From NCBI GenBank assembly GCA_023014335.1, contig JAECYW010000009.1, forward strand, positions 744,001 to 808,000: a stretch of 64,000 bases of DNA, read 5' to 3'. The translations under genes were made by a program, and so were the position numbers. Within the stretch, counting starts at the first letter, position 1. Each line of letters opens with the position of its first letter. The notes under the pieces were generated by a model. That model was not told the origin of the DNA. It did no database searches and worked only from the letters and a program-made list of their open reading frames with translations. This document shows positions 32,059-45,969 of this stretch, piece by piece. This DNA comes from Galerina marginata. Taxonomy: Eukaryota > Basidiomycota > Agaricomycetes > Agaricales > Galerinaceae.

Positions 32059-33672
32059 ATGGCCGCACTTTTTTCAAATCTCAGGATCCGCATCGTCCTC
32101 TGCAGCGCGTTCCTCATCTTCTTGCTTGGCTTCTGGGCGAAACTTGCTGGGCACGACTATAATGCTTACCTTCCCACGAAAATGCGTCGACCAAATGCTG
32201 TGATATTCATTCTCCTGGCGCCGTCTCGTATCACGCAGGCCTTGGTGGCTCTCCAGAATGTGGAAGACAGGTTCAATAGACGACTAAAATATCCAATTGT
32301 TTTGTTTACGGCCGAGGATGAAGTCGATTTCATCACGGATGAAGTTAGGACGAAGGCCAGTTGGATTACGGAGGGACGGGCCACATTTGGTACGTTGGTG
32401 TCAGCACTTTACGAGTAGCGCTCAAACTGTTGCATAGCTACGACGACAAAGGAATCTTGGGAAGTTCCAGCTTGGATGGACAAAGAGCGGGTAAAGGCCT
32501 CTATGGACAACATTGGGTAAATTATGTTGCAACAGCTGGCGTTTAGGTGCTTAAACTATCTTCAGATTTTCCTTTGGATACCGGGCGATGTGCCGATACT
32601 ATTCAGGTATGTAACGGTTTGGTTTCTTCTTACCGAAATTGTTGGCCAATTCAAACGTACGACAGGCTTTTTCTGGAAGCACCCAGCCCTATCATCGTAT
32701 GAGTGGTTATGGCGGCTAGACACGGATATCCAATTCCATTGCGACGTGGTAAGTAATCTGTTGCCTAGGTGCGATCCTAACTAATCAGTTTAAATAGCCA
32801 TACGACCCGATTCAGAGGTTAATCGACAACAAAGCGCTATATGGTGAGCACTCTACAGCTTTAAAATATATTATTTCATTAAGCTCTTTGTTTTCAGGAT
32901 TTGTCCAAGTCAACTACGATGTCTCATGGGTCCAACCCAGTCTCGCGTCAAATGTATCACAATTCTTGCACGAAAACCGGGATCTACTCCCACCCGATGC
33001 AAATCAGCACTTCGTCTGGAAAGGCGACGCTGGAGTCGCCAGAGCCTTGTCTGGCGCGGCCGGCAGCGATGACTGGACCGGCGCGTGTATGTATGTGAGT
33101 GGGTTTATGCCTTCTGCGATTTAATACGTCCTCTTACGGTACCTGATTTGTAGAACAACTTTGAAATCTCCCATCGCAGCGTTTGGGATGGCCAACTTTA
33201 CACCAAGTTCTTCGAGTACCTCGAAAAAGCCGGAGGCATGATAACCATACATTCCATTGTCTCCTCTTTATTAACGGCCTCTGTTCTAGGATTTTTCTAC
33301 GAACGATGGGGAGACTCGCCTATTCATTCCTACGGAATTGCCATGTCCCTGAGGAAAGACCAAGTGCTTCAATTTAACGACTTAGGGTGAGCATAGTCGT
33401 TGATTCCATGTATTCTTTTGGTAACCGTCGCCTTCCAGCTACCAACATCAAGGTTGGGCATATGAATGCCCTGGGCTCAACCGATGTGCGTGTATCAAAG
33501 ACGGTGATTCTCAAGGTAGGCCGCTTTTTCTCCTCTCTCCTTCTAAAACGTCAGGCTGACCCGCTTGCCGTTCAGACTTTAACGACAACGCACATGCGTA
33601 AGCAATCTCTGCTTACTCCACTGACCCCGCCGTGCTAACTGCTCACATCTTAGATGGTTTAATCCCCAATAA
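32059..33672 (+). CDS. Golgi alpha-1,2-mannosyltransferase, GT15 (Kre2/Ktr) family
   Basis: Type II Golgi enzyme that transfers mannose from GDP-mannose to O- and N-glycans. Exons are 32059-32389, 32438-32516, 32566-32606, 32666-32748, 32798-32843, 32898-33094, 33154-33235, 33290-33386, 33439-33515, 33576-33597 and 33654-33672, total 357 residues. A short cytosolic tail is followed by a signal anchor (IVLCSAFLIFLLGFWAKL, residues 12-29). Family motifs are WRLDTDIQFHCDV, YGFVQVNYDV, CMYNNFEISH (with the conserved nucleophile-region Glu), GGFFYERWGDSPIHS and WAYECPG. Intron 7 (33236-33289) starts with GC instead of GT. The last two short exons give a C-terminus DFNDNAHAWFNPQ; skipping exon 10 is possible but fits the family less well. 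Confidence 0.9.
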
Positions 33673-36331
33673 TAGACTCATGGGCCGAGCCCCCTTTCAG
33701 CATCGCATCGCATTTTAATTAATTATACGTGGAGAACCAAGTTACTTACTTATACTCGCCTCCACCGTCACTTTCATCTTTCATCCGCATGTAGGTACAT
33801 AGATTGGGTTTCTGAGAATGGACAGTGTATTTCCTATCGTACGACGCATTTCTACCCTGCGCAAAGCCTCGGCACGTCAACAAGTCGATGGCTGTCCTCG
33901 AGCTTGGAGTTCCACTTAGAAAGCTGGCAGCGCGAGAACCTCCGATTTATTTAGGTTTTACTCTATAACCGAGGTGATCCGCTGGGTTAAAGGTAAATTT
34001 AAACACAGGAGATGCTCCTTCGAGTCCTCAATTGGAAAAGAATGATGCGCTTGTATGTTGAGATGTTTGATATGTAGCCGAGTCGACAGACAGAACAGCT
34101 CCACTTCTATGGGAGGTTTGTGCCTCTACTCGCTACCGATAACGTCGTGAGCACCAGTAATTAAAGCGTCGGGGCGAGAGTTTATGTCCTTTAAAAGAGT
34201 GACAAAGTCAGTGTAGACCCTTGCCCTACTTCACAGTCCTATCACTCGATGGGAATTTGTATCTAGGAGGCGAATAATAAAATATCAGAGGGGCTCCGTT
34301 CCAAACGCAAATGCAAGACAGACTTATTGCTAACAGTTTGGCGCAAGAGAAGTTTTTTGGCAGTCTCTACTTTACTCCGCCACACGGCCCCCACCAATGA
34401 ATCACAATAATGAGAGGAAATACTTCGAGTTACGCCATTTAGTACCTTTCAGGACCTCAAGCCTCCGAGCATCAGGCTTTGACTGCTGTCACTCAACCGA
34501 CGTTAGGAAGAGGTCCAAAGTCGAGGTGCGATTGAATGAGCTTTCACATTTGTGAAAATCCAGATGAAGTTGAAAAAGCTTGGAAAAAGCCTGACAGGCC
34601 GAACCTAGGCTAAGGACATCTAAAACGCGCCAGACACGAAGAGATAAGAACTCCTTCGGGCATTTGCAGGAAACCCAGTTGTGAACAAAGAAAGGAATTC
34701 GCCAGACTCGCGGCCTGAGGGCAGAGGAGGGAAAGCGTAAAGGGTCTCCTATTCTATTACATAATCTTCCCCACGCTCCCATATCTCTTCTGGACTCTCT
34801 CTAAAATCGTCGGGAAGCTCGACCGTCACCACGTCCCACCAACATATGACAGAAGTCCATGAACCGTTTCAAAAACATTCTCTAATCCGCTGGACAGATG
34901 CCTTAGTTGAATTGGATAGCTTTCTGGTGCCTCCTTGAAGATTTGAACGAATGTTCGAGTGCACCGCTCCAGAGCCACCGAGCATTGCATATGCCTCGCT
35001 TTCCTCTTTACAGGTGGCTATTTTATGTCTCTTGGCATTGCCCCTGTTGATAGTTGATGAGATAATGAAGTTGGCTACCTACCTGGACAAATCTACGAGA
35101 TAGGTGTCCTTGTTTCTTTCGCAAGGACTTTATCTTACTTATGTTCATATACCTGGTTCAGTGATGCCATTAGGCCCTGCTAGTTCGTTGTTTTCGATCC
35201 TTGAAATCGAAATGAAGGGCAATATTCGGACATCATCCTCTTCCTGTTTCAAAACCACGCATGTTTATTGTTCAAGCTCAATGTTTCAACATCCCCAAGT
35301 CCGATTCGACGACTTGATTCCACTTTGGTTTTTCTTTGCGGTGAAGGTGCGACAAGAAGAAACCAAAGGCTCGACGAATATGGTTGATAAGGGCTCCTGG
35401 GCGAACTTCATCCCTGTGCACTTTGTGCACTGCTCTGTTTCAACCACTTGCAATGCGAAATCCATCAAGATTCTTTCTGTCGACTGCCGTGGATGGATAT
35501 ACAAGTGGACAGCCCCTTCTACCTGCTAAAATGGCGACATCTGCGGCTTTTTGTTTTGATATGGTTTGGACAGATCAACTTGTCGACTAGAGCTGTCGAG
35601 GATCAATATACGCCGACTTTGTTCGTCGTCTTAGTCATCTGGTTCGTCTGACCGCGGTCCCATAATCCCTTCTACAACCTGTGTTATCTGGATATGGTCA
35701 CACATGAGGAACTAATCTGAGGAAGCTTGCTGGTCTGAAGATGAGAATGACAATCGTGTCCATGTAGATCGAGAAACCGACAGATGCGGACCTGCCGAAA
35801 ACTTTCCAGGACTACTGTATAATGTGAACTCTGAGGTTGATTCTCAGTCCTCTGCGTCTGCGAAAGCTCCAATAGACCATGGCCAAAACTTGACACCAGA
35901 GACGAAGTCGTCGAACGCAGCTGTCGGGGCTCTTTCGTAATGTCAATCTCGGGAGTCCTAAATTTAGACTTTCCACAAAAGCTGGTGCCAAGCGTCCTAA
36001 AAATATAGCAGTGCCCAACGTGGATGTTTTCATGACCAGAGATGCCAAGTCGTCTTGTCCTATTCATTTTCATAGGTCTGCAGAACGCCGGATCCCTCCC
36101 CTGCCACTAGGTCGGCATGAAAGTGCCAAAGTAGGACACACCGTCCCAGCTCAATTCAATTTGGGTTATAGATGGCTGTACTAGTCATCGTTCATCGTTC
36201 AACGTTCAACCCTCAACTCACCGCATCGCCTTACTGGAATAAATCCGACATAGGGGTTGCACTGACAGTTTTGCATTTACAATGGATCGACGGTGTCCCG
36301 CTAGTCCTTGATAGAGTCATCTGCGGGCGAA
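33673..36331. other. Gene-poor interval
   Basis: About 2.7 kb with several medium-length frames on both strands (for example 35104-35529 plus and 35684-36073 minus), none with a recognisable domain, signal or splice support. Possibly remains of decayed genes. Confidence 0.45.
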
Positions 36332-36338
36332 TATAAAA
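36332..36338 (+). promoter_or_regulatory. TATA box of the cationic-repeat protein gene 1
   Basis: TATAAAA lies 76 bp before the ATG at 36408. An earlier ATG at 36350 is only 12 bp past the box and out of frame, so it is unlikely to be transcribed. Confidence 0.55.
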
Positions 36339-36407
36339 GGGCTCCAAGTATGTCTGTTTTCTCTCGAAGCTGGTCTTTCCCACCTTTTCATTGCATTTTC
36401 ACCCGCT

Positions 36408-37388
36408 ATGTCGCGAGCTGGACTCACCTTATTTCTCTTGTTAATTTTTAACATAGGCCTAATTTCATGTGCACCCATTTCCGACCGTTCCTCAAGGTCA
36501 GTCACTTAGTCTGTTGATATCATACAGGTGGTAATATTTCCCCTACAGTTTAGTCGAGCGCTACGATGACGAGGCTACGCTTGATGTTCGAGACTTCCAT
36601 CCAAAACTAGACACCAAGGTGCGTGGAATGTGTAAGACTTTGTCAAGCAGGACCTGACGCAAATTCCGCAAAAACGAAGTTCGACCATTTCTCCTGGATG
36701 CAGCGCGAATATGATCACCTTTCTCGATCGGAAGTACGAGCTTCTGAAGAACTGCGAGGAATACAAACAAAGGTGCGTGAGTTTTTACTTGTATTTAGCT
36801 CTGCCAAACTAATTGACTATCTGCAGCGCGATGGTCTCGGTGAGGACTCACTCTATGGCAGGAGTCTCTGGGGAAAGATAAAGAAGGGTATCAGAGTGTG
36901 TAACAAATTTCTACCAAAGTTTCAACGCGTTAAGAAGATATCCTTTCAGAAAGTAACAAAATCGATCAAGAAAGGCATCCATGCAGTCCAATCGGGTGTT
37001 CGCACGGTCGGAAGGACGATAAAAAAGGGCGTAAGGGCTGTGGGCAAAACCATCAAGAAGAATATAGGCAAAGTAGCGAAAATCGGTCTAAGGCTAGTGG
37101 CTACCGCCGCGACTGCGGTCTCTAAAGTGGCCAAATTCGTCCCTGGGATTGGCACGGGAATTGGCTTGGCCTTGAATGGCGTGGCTATGGGTGCAAACGA
37201 GGCAGCGAACAAGCTCCATGTCCGCCTCGGTGGCCTGGACAAGGCTTTCAATGTCGCTATGAATCCTCTGGGTGAGAAATTCATTTAGTTCGTTCTCCTG
37301 GAATGAGAATACTAAACATTTCTACGATGTAGGTGCACTCGGCAAGGGGGGAAATGTTGCTTCTACTGTAGGGTCGATGTTTTTGTAA
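36408..37388 (+). CDS. Secreted cationic amphipathic-repeat protein, copy 1
   Basis: Exons 36408-36496, 36549-36618, 36704-36772, 36827-36895, 36950-37271 and 37333-37388 give 224 residues. The N-terminus is a signal peptide (RAGLTLFLLLIFNIGLISCA). A moderately charged pro-like region follows, then a Lys/Arg-rich stretch of 11-residue amphipathic repeats (core KKGVRAVGKTI) and a hydrophobic Gly/Ala segment (VAKFVPGIGTGIGLALNG) before a short tail. The intron at 36896-36949 is in frame and could instead be retained as 18 codons. No family is recognised. The layout resembles membrane-active or host-defence proteins, but this is inference from composition only. The neighbour at 38261 shares the exon plan, including a third exon of exactly 69 nt. 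Confidence 0.7.
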
Positions 37389-38204
37389 TATATCGAGCAA
37401 ATTAAAGCAAGGCTTCCGGTTTCTGGGTTTATGAGACACCGCGCTACATAGTGTGTTTTTCAATCGCAAACGAAAAATCACTAGATGTAACTAGAACTGA
37501 ACTCTAGCTTGAACGACAAGAAACAAGAACTTCTTGGGCAATGTTCAAGTCAAGTCAAGTTCAAGTTGTGCCTGTGGGCGACCAGTTTACCAAATTGATT
37601 AGATGCCATCACAGACGGTGCGTATTTACGTTATTGTTGTCAAAGACCAGTGGAGTGGACTTCCCCTAGAGCTAGAGTCTGGCAAAGCTCGGAAAGCCCG
37701 TCGAGCGGGAGCGCTGTCTGGCAAGCGCGTGATGGCAGGCAGCATGGATTCGGTGTACCTGGACTTTCTGCATGACCGCAGGTGCCAACGTACGGGCAGC
37801 ACAGGAGCAAGGGTGGTGATGTGGGAGAAATATGATAATCATCGAACACTTCAAACTGTGATCGTTATCATTCCGAGAATATAAATATATCCTTGCCACT
37901 AATGTGGTCTGTACCAGTACACACACCCAAGCGAGTGGAATATCTTCTGAAGGTGGCATGAATAAAGGATCAACTACAACATCAGCTCCGCTGACCGTAG
38001 AGCTCCAATGAAAGTGGACGGAAGACGAGCATCTACTCCAGAATTGAATGGAGACCGGCCGAGTCGCAAATCAGTCAGAAACTAGTGCCCAATAACTGCA
38101 TTGAATGTACCGCCTGACCATGACATTGACACTGACGGATGCGCCTCTTAAAACACACTTTAACCCTAGTTATCATAATTAGAAGAACGCTAATTGCTCG
38201 CTAT
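37389..38204. other. Intergenic, no gene seen
   Basis: Spacer between the two cationic-repeat genes. It has a short CAAGT-rich tract near 37545-37565 and no recognised gene. Confidence 0.5.
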
Positions 38205-38210
38205 TATAAG
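38205..38210 (+). promoter_or_regulatory. TATA-like box of cationic-repeat gene 2
   Basis: TATAAG lies 56 bp before the ATG at 38261 but only 14 bp before an in-frame ATG at 38219. This argues for the downstream start, as does homology with the first copy. Confidence 0.4.
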
Positions 38211-38260
38211 TCGGAAAAATGTCTGTTATTCCGTTGAAGCTGGCCCTTCTTTTTATTTCA

Positions 38261-39627
38261 ATGTTACGAGCTGGACTCACTTATCTATTCACAATCACCG
38301 TTTGGATCTCTCTGGTTGCGTCTGCACCTCTACCGGAACGTTTCTCACAAGCGTGAGCTCGATCTCCTGACCTCGTAGGCAAATCCGCATTGAATTTGTA
38401 TCTGCAGGAATCGGGTACAGAGATATGGCAATTTTTATGATCGAAACCTCATTACTCGACCCCTCGCCACCTTTGTTGATCGAGAATTCCACCAAGCCGT
38501 AGTCCCTGAATACATGGTACAAAACTTCCTTACAATTTTTTTCGCTGTACGATCTAATATGAGGTGAACAATCAACGTAGAACGATTTAAATCTCCCTAG
38601 TATAAGGGATGACCATGGATCCAACATACAGAACCGGGGATACTTTTCGGTGGGTTGGAGCAGTTTCATTTTTAGGTCGAGCTCTGACGGCAAATCCGTA
38701 GAGCGAGTATGAGGATCTGTCCATAATGGATGAGACAGAGTTAGATGAAACGGAATCTACATACTTTAAGGTAGGCGGGACTTATATTTCGTGGGTTGCA
38801 CAATACTAAACCAGAGGTAGCGCTATGACTTCGACGTCCAAATCCACAAGCTCCAGAGAAGGGGATTCTGGGACAAAATAAAAAGCGGCTTCAAAGTGAG
38901 TGCCAACTTTCGTAGAATCTTAGGCAATAACGAAGAGGACGGACTCCAGAATGCGAGTAACGCAGTCAGCCATAGCTTCCATAAAATCCAATCTGCCTTT
39001 GGAAAAGTACATGGGGCGATCAGAGGCGGATTTCAGAGAGCAGGAAGAGCAATTCGTAAAGGCTTTCAGAGTGCCGGCCGCGCGATTCGAAAAGGGGTTC
39101 AAAAACTGAGAGTAGGAATTCGGAAGGTAGGCAGCTCAATAAAGAAGGGTTTCAACAGAGTGGGAGCTGGTTTGAAGCGAGCGGGCGCGACGATGAAGCA
39201 GGGATTCCAGAAGATCGGGCAAAACCTTCAGAAGGCAAGCGGAGCCATAAAAAATGTGGGCAAAGTAACGAAGTTCGGGCTGAAAGTGGTCGCAGCTGCT
39301 GCGAGTATTGGCTCTAAAGTCGCCAAATTCATTCCCGGTGCTGGCACTGTCGTTGGAGTAGCTTTGAAAGGGGCAGCACTAGGCGCAAATGAAGTTTCCG
39401 AGAGGATCCCTGTCAGTCTTGGTGGCCAATTTGACAAAGTTTCGGAAAGTATGGACTATGTCATTAGTCCAATGGGTGAGTGATACAGCCTATCCCAGCA
39501 ATATAAGATGGACAAATAGCTAACCGTTGGTCGATACTTGCGTCCAGGATCTTTGAGCAAGCTCGCGACGAGTTCTAAAGGGCCAGGCGGTCAGGCTCTC
39601 GCGGTGGCAGAGTCCCTTTTGTTGTGA
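38261..39627 (+). CDS. Secreted cationic amphipathic-repeat protein, copy 2
   Basis: Exons 38261-38352, 38408-38516, 38702-38770, 38821-38895, 38950-39475 and 39548-39627 give 316 residues. The signal peptide (RAGLTYLFTITVWISLVASA) aligns with copy 1. The repeat region is longer, with clear 11-residue units such as FQRAGRAIRKG and FQSAGRAIRKG, followed by weaker ones (IRKVGSSIKKGF, LKRAGATMKQG). The hydrophobic segment VAKFIPGAGTVVGVALKG is conserved with copy 1, as is the splice at the glycine codon before the last exon. The 54-nt intron at 38896-38949 has the same length as its counterpart in copy 1. Intron 2 (185 nt) is longer than the 85 nt in copy 1 and may hide a small exon. Unknown family; membrane association is likely from sequence character. 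Confidence 0.68.
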
Positions 39628-42344
39628 CATCTACTCCTATACTCGTATATCAAAACCTTTATTTTGGCGAGCAGTAAATCGCCTATCCCAAGGCTGAGAC
39701 TCTTTCAAAGCTTCTGTAGAATTCGAAGGAAGAGTCAGAACTTCTCAGAAGGCAATCCAGCCCAAATCCAGCCTGAGTGAAATCGAACATTTGGCTGCAG
39801 CTGTTTGATACTGAAGCTACAGACAAGCATTAGGTAATCAATGGCGGGGTTTTACTCTCGGAACACTTTCGCCCTGACTGCCATCCAACTTTCACTTTAT
39901 GCTGCTGGTGGGTGCAGTTCCTCCTTTTCCGCAGGAGATTATTGAGTCTTTTGTCGAAAATATTTTGGGACTTTCCACCGACGTACTATTACTAAAAATC
40001 CAACATGCTCTTCTTGCATGATCCCGAGTTCAAGACCATTCAGCTTCCCTGGCTATTTTCGAATCTAACGCTCGATTCCTGCAGGCCGCCCGACCCGAGG
40101 GGGAGTCCAAATATAAGAAGGGGCCGCTCGGACAAAGAAATACGTAGACGCATTAAGACACTCATCAAACTCATGGTCGAAATACTTCGGATTCGGTCCT
40201 TTTCGTACGCCAACTCAACTTTTCAAACGATCCTGATCACCTCGACTTGAAAACCAAAACAAACCTGAGCGTCTTTTTTAATTTCCTCATTTTCAGGGCC
40301 TTTAACCTTTGCGCCTTGTCTTTCGGAGACGACTTCTCGTACTCGGTATCCTGGAGCGATATCGAAACCATTACCACACGATCCGTAAGGGACCTTTGCT
40401 AAATGCCATCGATCACCACTCTCCATTTTTGCAGCTTGAAGGGCATACCTAGCTGTGTCGTCGCCGGTACCCCCGTCCTTCGAACTTTTCGACTATTTGA
40501 GGTCGCGTTCGCCTCACCAAGTTCGAATTTTTTGGACCTGTACGTGACATTACTTGATATTTGAAACGTTGACCTGACTTTTTCACCGACTCCTCTTTCT
40601 TATCCTGATAGAACCGACCTCATCGTCCGTGGAACTCCTGCTCTTCCTTCAACGAGCACTATTGCATCTTTCCTTGATTACAGGCAATCCACGAAGAAGA
40701 CGGAATCGCCTTTTCATATCATCTCAGGTTGAAGAAAGTCCCGTTGGTGACTTTAGACTTTCTTTTCTCACCATCCGGTTTCCTTAATCCGCTGGATATC
40801 CGTGCGATCGAAAATAATATTTAAGCCAGAATTAACTCCCAATGTTAAGTCAGCTGTGGTTTCTCTGCATACCCCACCATTACTGCGAAAATCAAGGTCA
40901 GGTTTCCTCGTTGACAATCGCGGCCTCCATACTCAACGGCTCTGATTTTAGGTTTACTATCCCCCCAAACTGTCCCCTTGACCATCTTACTAACCATCCT
41001 ATTATATATCGTCAGACGATTATTTTCAGGGAAAATACGTGCAATTCTGGACCGTAGTAGAAGTGTCCTAAGTAAAATTTGGTGACAGGAATGCAGGTAA
41101 CACAGAAATTGAAATGCCAGTGGATTACAGGACGCAAGGCGGGTGGGGTCGATTCCTTTTACCTCAATGTCGGAATTCTACATGTGAGCCCTTCCTTCCT
41201 CCGAGGCTTTTACTTAGCGATTCTTTATTCAAAACGATGCAGCGCATCCCCCTTGAAGCTGGGAGACGGGTACTGGAAGTTATTGATGTGAAAATTCTCC
41301 ATTCCTCGTCCCCGCCGCTTTGGGTTTCGTTAAGCAATTGTCAACGAATATTCTGCCAAGACTAAAAGTGCCATATGTACTCGCTGATGTCGCCGGTGAC
41401 ATCTGATGCACCTGGGCGAGGCTTTGCGGCTTGATTGGGACTCTTTTTTCTCATCCGACGCTGCCAAGACCATGCCTGCTTCAACGATTGGCGAATGGCA
41501 GAACTGGTGTGACAACACTGATAGTAAAACCTTGGTTCGTGATCAACTCTAAACTCCTTACGACTTCTCGTACGGCCTTTTTTTGCTGGGAGACTAAAGG
41601 ACTCCTCTGAAGTTCGTCGTACCACCGAGGTTTTGAGGACCAATCTCTGGCCAATTTCTGCTTTCTTTCGCTGAGGCAACGGCCTTCAAGCATTGATTGA
41701 AACACATCTACCCAAGAGACTAATGTTTATTCGACATCACGACATCGCGGCCAACGGACAAATTTTTGCCTCTGTTTACTCCGTTCCTAGTTCCCAAGTC
41801 TTGAAGTTGGTGGACTGTCGATATCAACATGTTTCTGACATATCTCGGGCGCCGAATTGGCTTCTATCTGATCCTTCAGTTCGTATAATGTCTGGGGGGC
41901 TTGCACTGCAGTATCGCTTTGTCTCAAACAACTTTGTTCTTCGATATTTCTCATGGGTCGAACAATCCGCAAGAGAGGCGCCGAGACTTCTCAGCTCCTT
42001 TGGGATAATGTCTTGCTATTTAATTTTATTGCTGCCTTGACACTTTGTAACGGGCCTAACAATAGCCTGTGCCGCCCGACTTCCCGACTCGAGAACATAG
42101 GATGCTGGAAAACAAAATTCACTCGGAATATCTTATTGCCGGATTTTGGACCAGTCCATCGTTGAGAAAACATTGGTTTAGCGAGTGATATGTTGTGGGC
42201 GTTGAGTGGAGGGCACATGCCTGACCGCGTCTCGAAATCCACCAGTCTGGATATTCTCATTACTTTTGGGTATTTCTTCAATCCTTAATACTGGTTTCTG
42301 AACTCGAGAGACGGTAGGGATACCATACAACTCTGGGGAATTAG
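39628..42344. other. Gene-poor interval
   Basis: About 2.7 kb without an assignable gene. A stretch at 40440-40830 has fragments that translate as protein-like pieces (VVAGTPVLRTFRLFEVAFAS) without an intact frame. I can only note possible decay. Confidence 0.45.
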
Positions 42345-44268
<1,924 letters not shown>

Positions 44269-44643
44269 ATCGTTATTCCTCGGTCGAAGATTTTATCGGC
44301 GGCGTCGGTTGCTATGGCCTATATTATATCATTCCTCCCCTCATTGTATTTTGTGGCTTCAACCTTGGAGTTCGTTTCATTTCCTATTTTTCCTGTAAAC
44401 CTCGCTTTGAGGTATTTGTATCATATACCAATGCATTTATTTTGACTGGAAACGAAACAACCGCGAGATAAATTATGAACGTCGACTTATCCCAATTTTT
44501 TCCCAGTCAGTAACCACAACGCTAAACACGAAGTTGAACTCTCTGGTCAAAAGAAGACCTTTGGATATATTTTCGCGAAGGGTCCAACTGCCGAAAAATT
44601 GGACTGCAAAAATGGCCGTCTATTTCTTGTTGCAAAGACTACG
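44269..44643. other. Convergent spacer
   Basis: Shared 3' region of peroxidase 1 and the acyltransferase-3 gene. No gene seen. Confidence 0.5.
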
Positions 44644-45969
44644 TTACGGTGAATCTGAAACCACCAGTACACGGCGGTACCGTCGAACAAGATATTGTAC
44701 TGCCCTCGACGTCATAAGCGGTGTATAAACAATTAACCAACACCCTATGACTCCAAATATGCCGACCAGAACAGTCCGGATAAAGAGGTTGTGTATGCTC
44801 TGGAAACGATGGATTGCAATGAGGATAAATATCATGTTGATGTACGTCTGGGTATATGTATGGCGGGTCCAAAATCCCCAATCACGGGTAGCCCACGGTG
44901 CTTGTGCGAAGATGGAGATGAGGGAGATGGGGATTGTCAAAAAGACGAAAGCGTTCCAGAATGTGAAGAATATTGTGTGGAGGTTAAAACCGCCGTCAAC
45001 GAAGAAATATATACTGGAGAAGAGAGTTGGGAGTTCAATGAATTGCCACAACGGAGGTGAAACGGATTGGACGACGGCCATGGAAAGATAGGCAACTAAG
45101 GTCGATAGAAAGAGGGTGGCGTAGGCGAGGGAGGGTTTGATGGTGAGGTACCTCTTAATTGATGAGAAATGCACTCCCGCGAGGTATGCGATGACGCAGG
45201 AGAGTGGGACGTCTACGCCAGGGTGGTCATAAGGGAGGGCAAAAAATAACACGTTTGGGGGTAGGTGGATACCGATGCAGCTGAGGAATGTAAAGATAAT
45301 AAGTATAACCATGAAGAATGTGACGATTGTGTAGAAATGGAGTCCTGAAGTTGGGCGTAAGAGGTTGAATATTCTGGAGTTGGAGATGATTGCGAATCTC
45401 TCCGGCCACCGCCTTCTCGTCCAGCGGATAAAGAGGTGGATGTAATCGAGAACTAGCAAAACCGCAACGTAGTCGATCGGGCCAGAGAGGCGTATAAAAG
45501 CCCATCCAGCTTTGTAGCTGCCGAATATATCTTCCCAGCTAAAGGCTAGGAATAAAAAGAGGAACAAATGCCCGCCGTAGGCATAAAACAGGGCGGGAAG
45601 TCCGATCTTCAACGTCCTGGACTTGAAAAAGTGTAGGTCGGATGACTTCGATAAAAGCGATAGGGATGTCGAGTATCCTGATGTGAAAAAGAAAAGACTC
45701 CACAGGTAGGACTTATTGACTGCAGTGAACAACGAGAAAGGTAGGAGCTGCGATTTCGTATATTGGTCACTGTAGTTGCGTTTATAAACGGTTTCGAGGG
45801 CAGAGTGATGTAAAATGAGCAGAATGGTGAGTGTGGCCCTGAGGTTGTCGAGGAAGTGCACGCGATGCGGTGTCCATACGGCTATCGCTGGCACTGGGAG
45901 AGAAGAGCTCTCGGGCACTTGGGTTGACCCAAGGAGAGGCGTGGTTTCGTTTGGCCGTATATCGGTCAT
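44644..45969 (-). CDS. Acyltransferase-3 family membrane protein (OpgC/MdoC-like)
   Basis: A 441-residue intronless gene, unusual among its heavily spliced neighbours. It has about ten hydrophobic segments and the family N-terminal motif (LDNLRATLTILLILHHSALE) with the conserved His pair near residues 54-55. The family transfers acyl groups, often acetyl or succinyl, to sugars or other membrane-exposed acceptors; OpgC modifies bacterial glucans. The fungal substrate is unknown. The N-terminal 30 residues are polar with TTPLLG. An intronless gene could reflect horizontal or retro-derived origin, but single-exon members of this family are common in mushrooms. A degenerate fragment of a paralogue lies at 48790-49050. 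Confidence 0.82.
   Translation of the reverse strand: MTDIRPNETTPLLGSTQVPESSSLPVPAIAVWTPHRVHFLDNLRATLTILLILHHSALETVYKRNYSDQYTKSQLLPFSLFTAVNKSYLWSLFFFTSGYSTSLSLLSKSSDLHFFKSRTLKIGLPALFYAYGGHLFLFLFLAFSWEDIFGSYKAGWAFIRLSGPIDYVAVLLVLDYIHLFIRWTRRRWPERFAIISNSRIFNLLRPTSGLHFYTIVTFFMVILIIFTFLSCIGIHLPPNVLFFALPYDHPGVDVPLSCVIAYLAGVHFSSIKRYLTIKPSLAYATLFLSTLVAYLSMAVVQSVSPPLWQFIELPTLFSSIYFFVDGGFNLHTIFFTFWNAFVFLTIPISLISIFAQAPWATRDWGFWTRHTYTQTYINMIFILIAIHRFQSIHNLFIRTVLVGIFGVIGCWLIVYTPLMTSRAVQYLVRRYRRVLVVSDSP

Noticed and set aside
35104..36073. Medium-length frames of 129-141 residues on both strands
   Set aside because: No start context, domain, signal peptide or paralogue. Composition looks like random translation.
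38295..38693. 132-residue minus-strand frame over the second cationic-repeat gene
   Set aside because: It overlaps the first two exons of the better-supported plus-strand gene and has no domain, signal or splice evidence.
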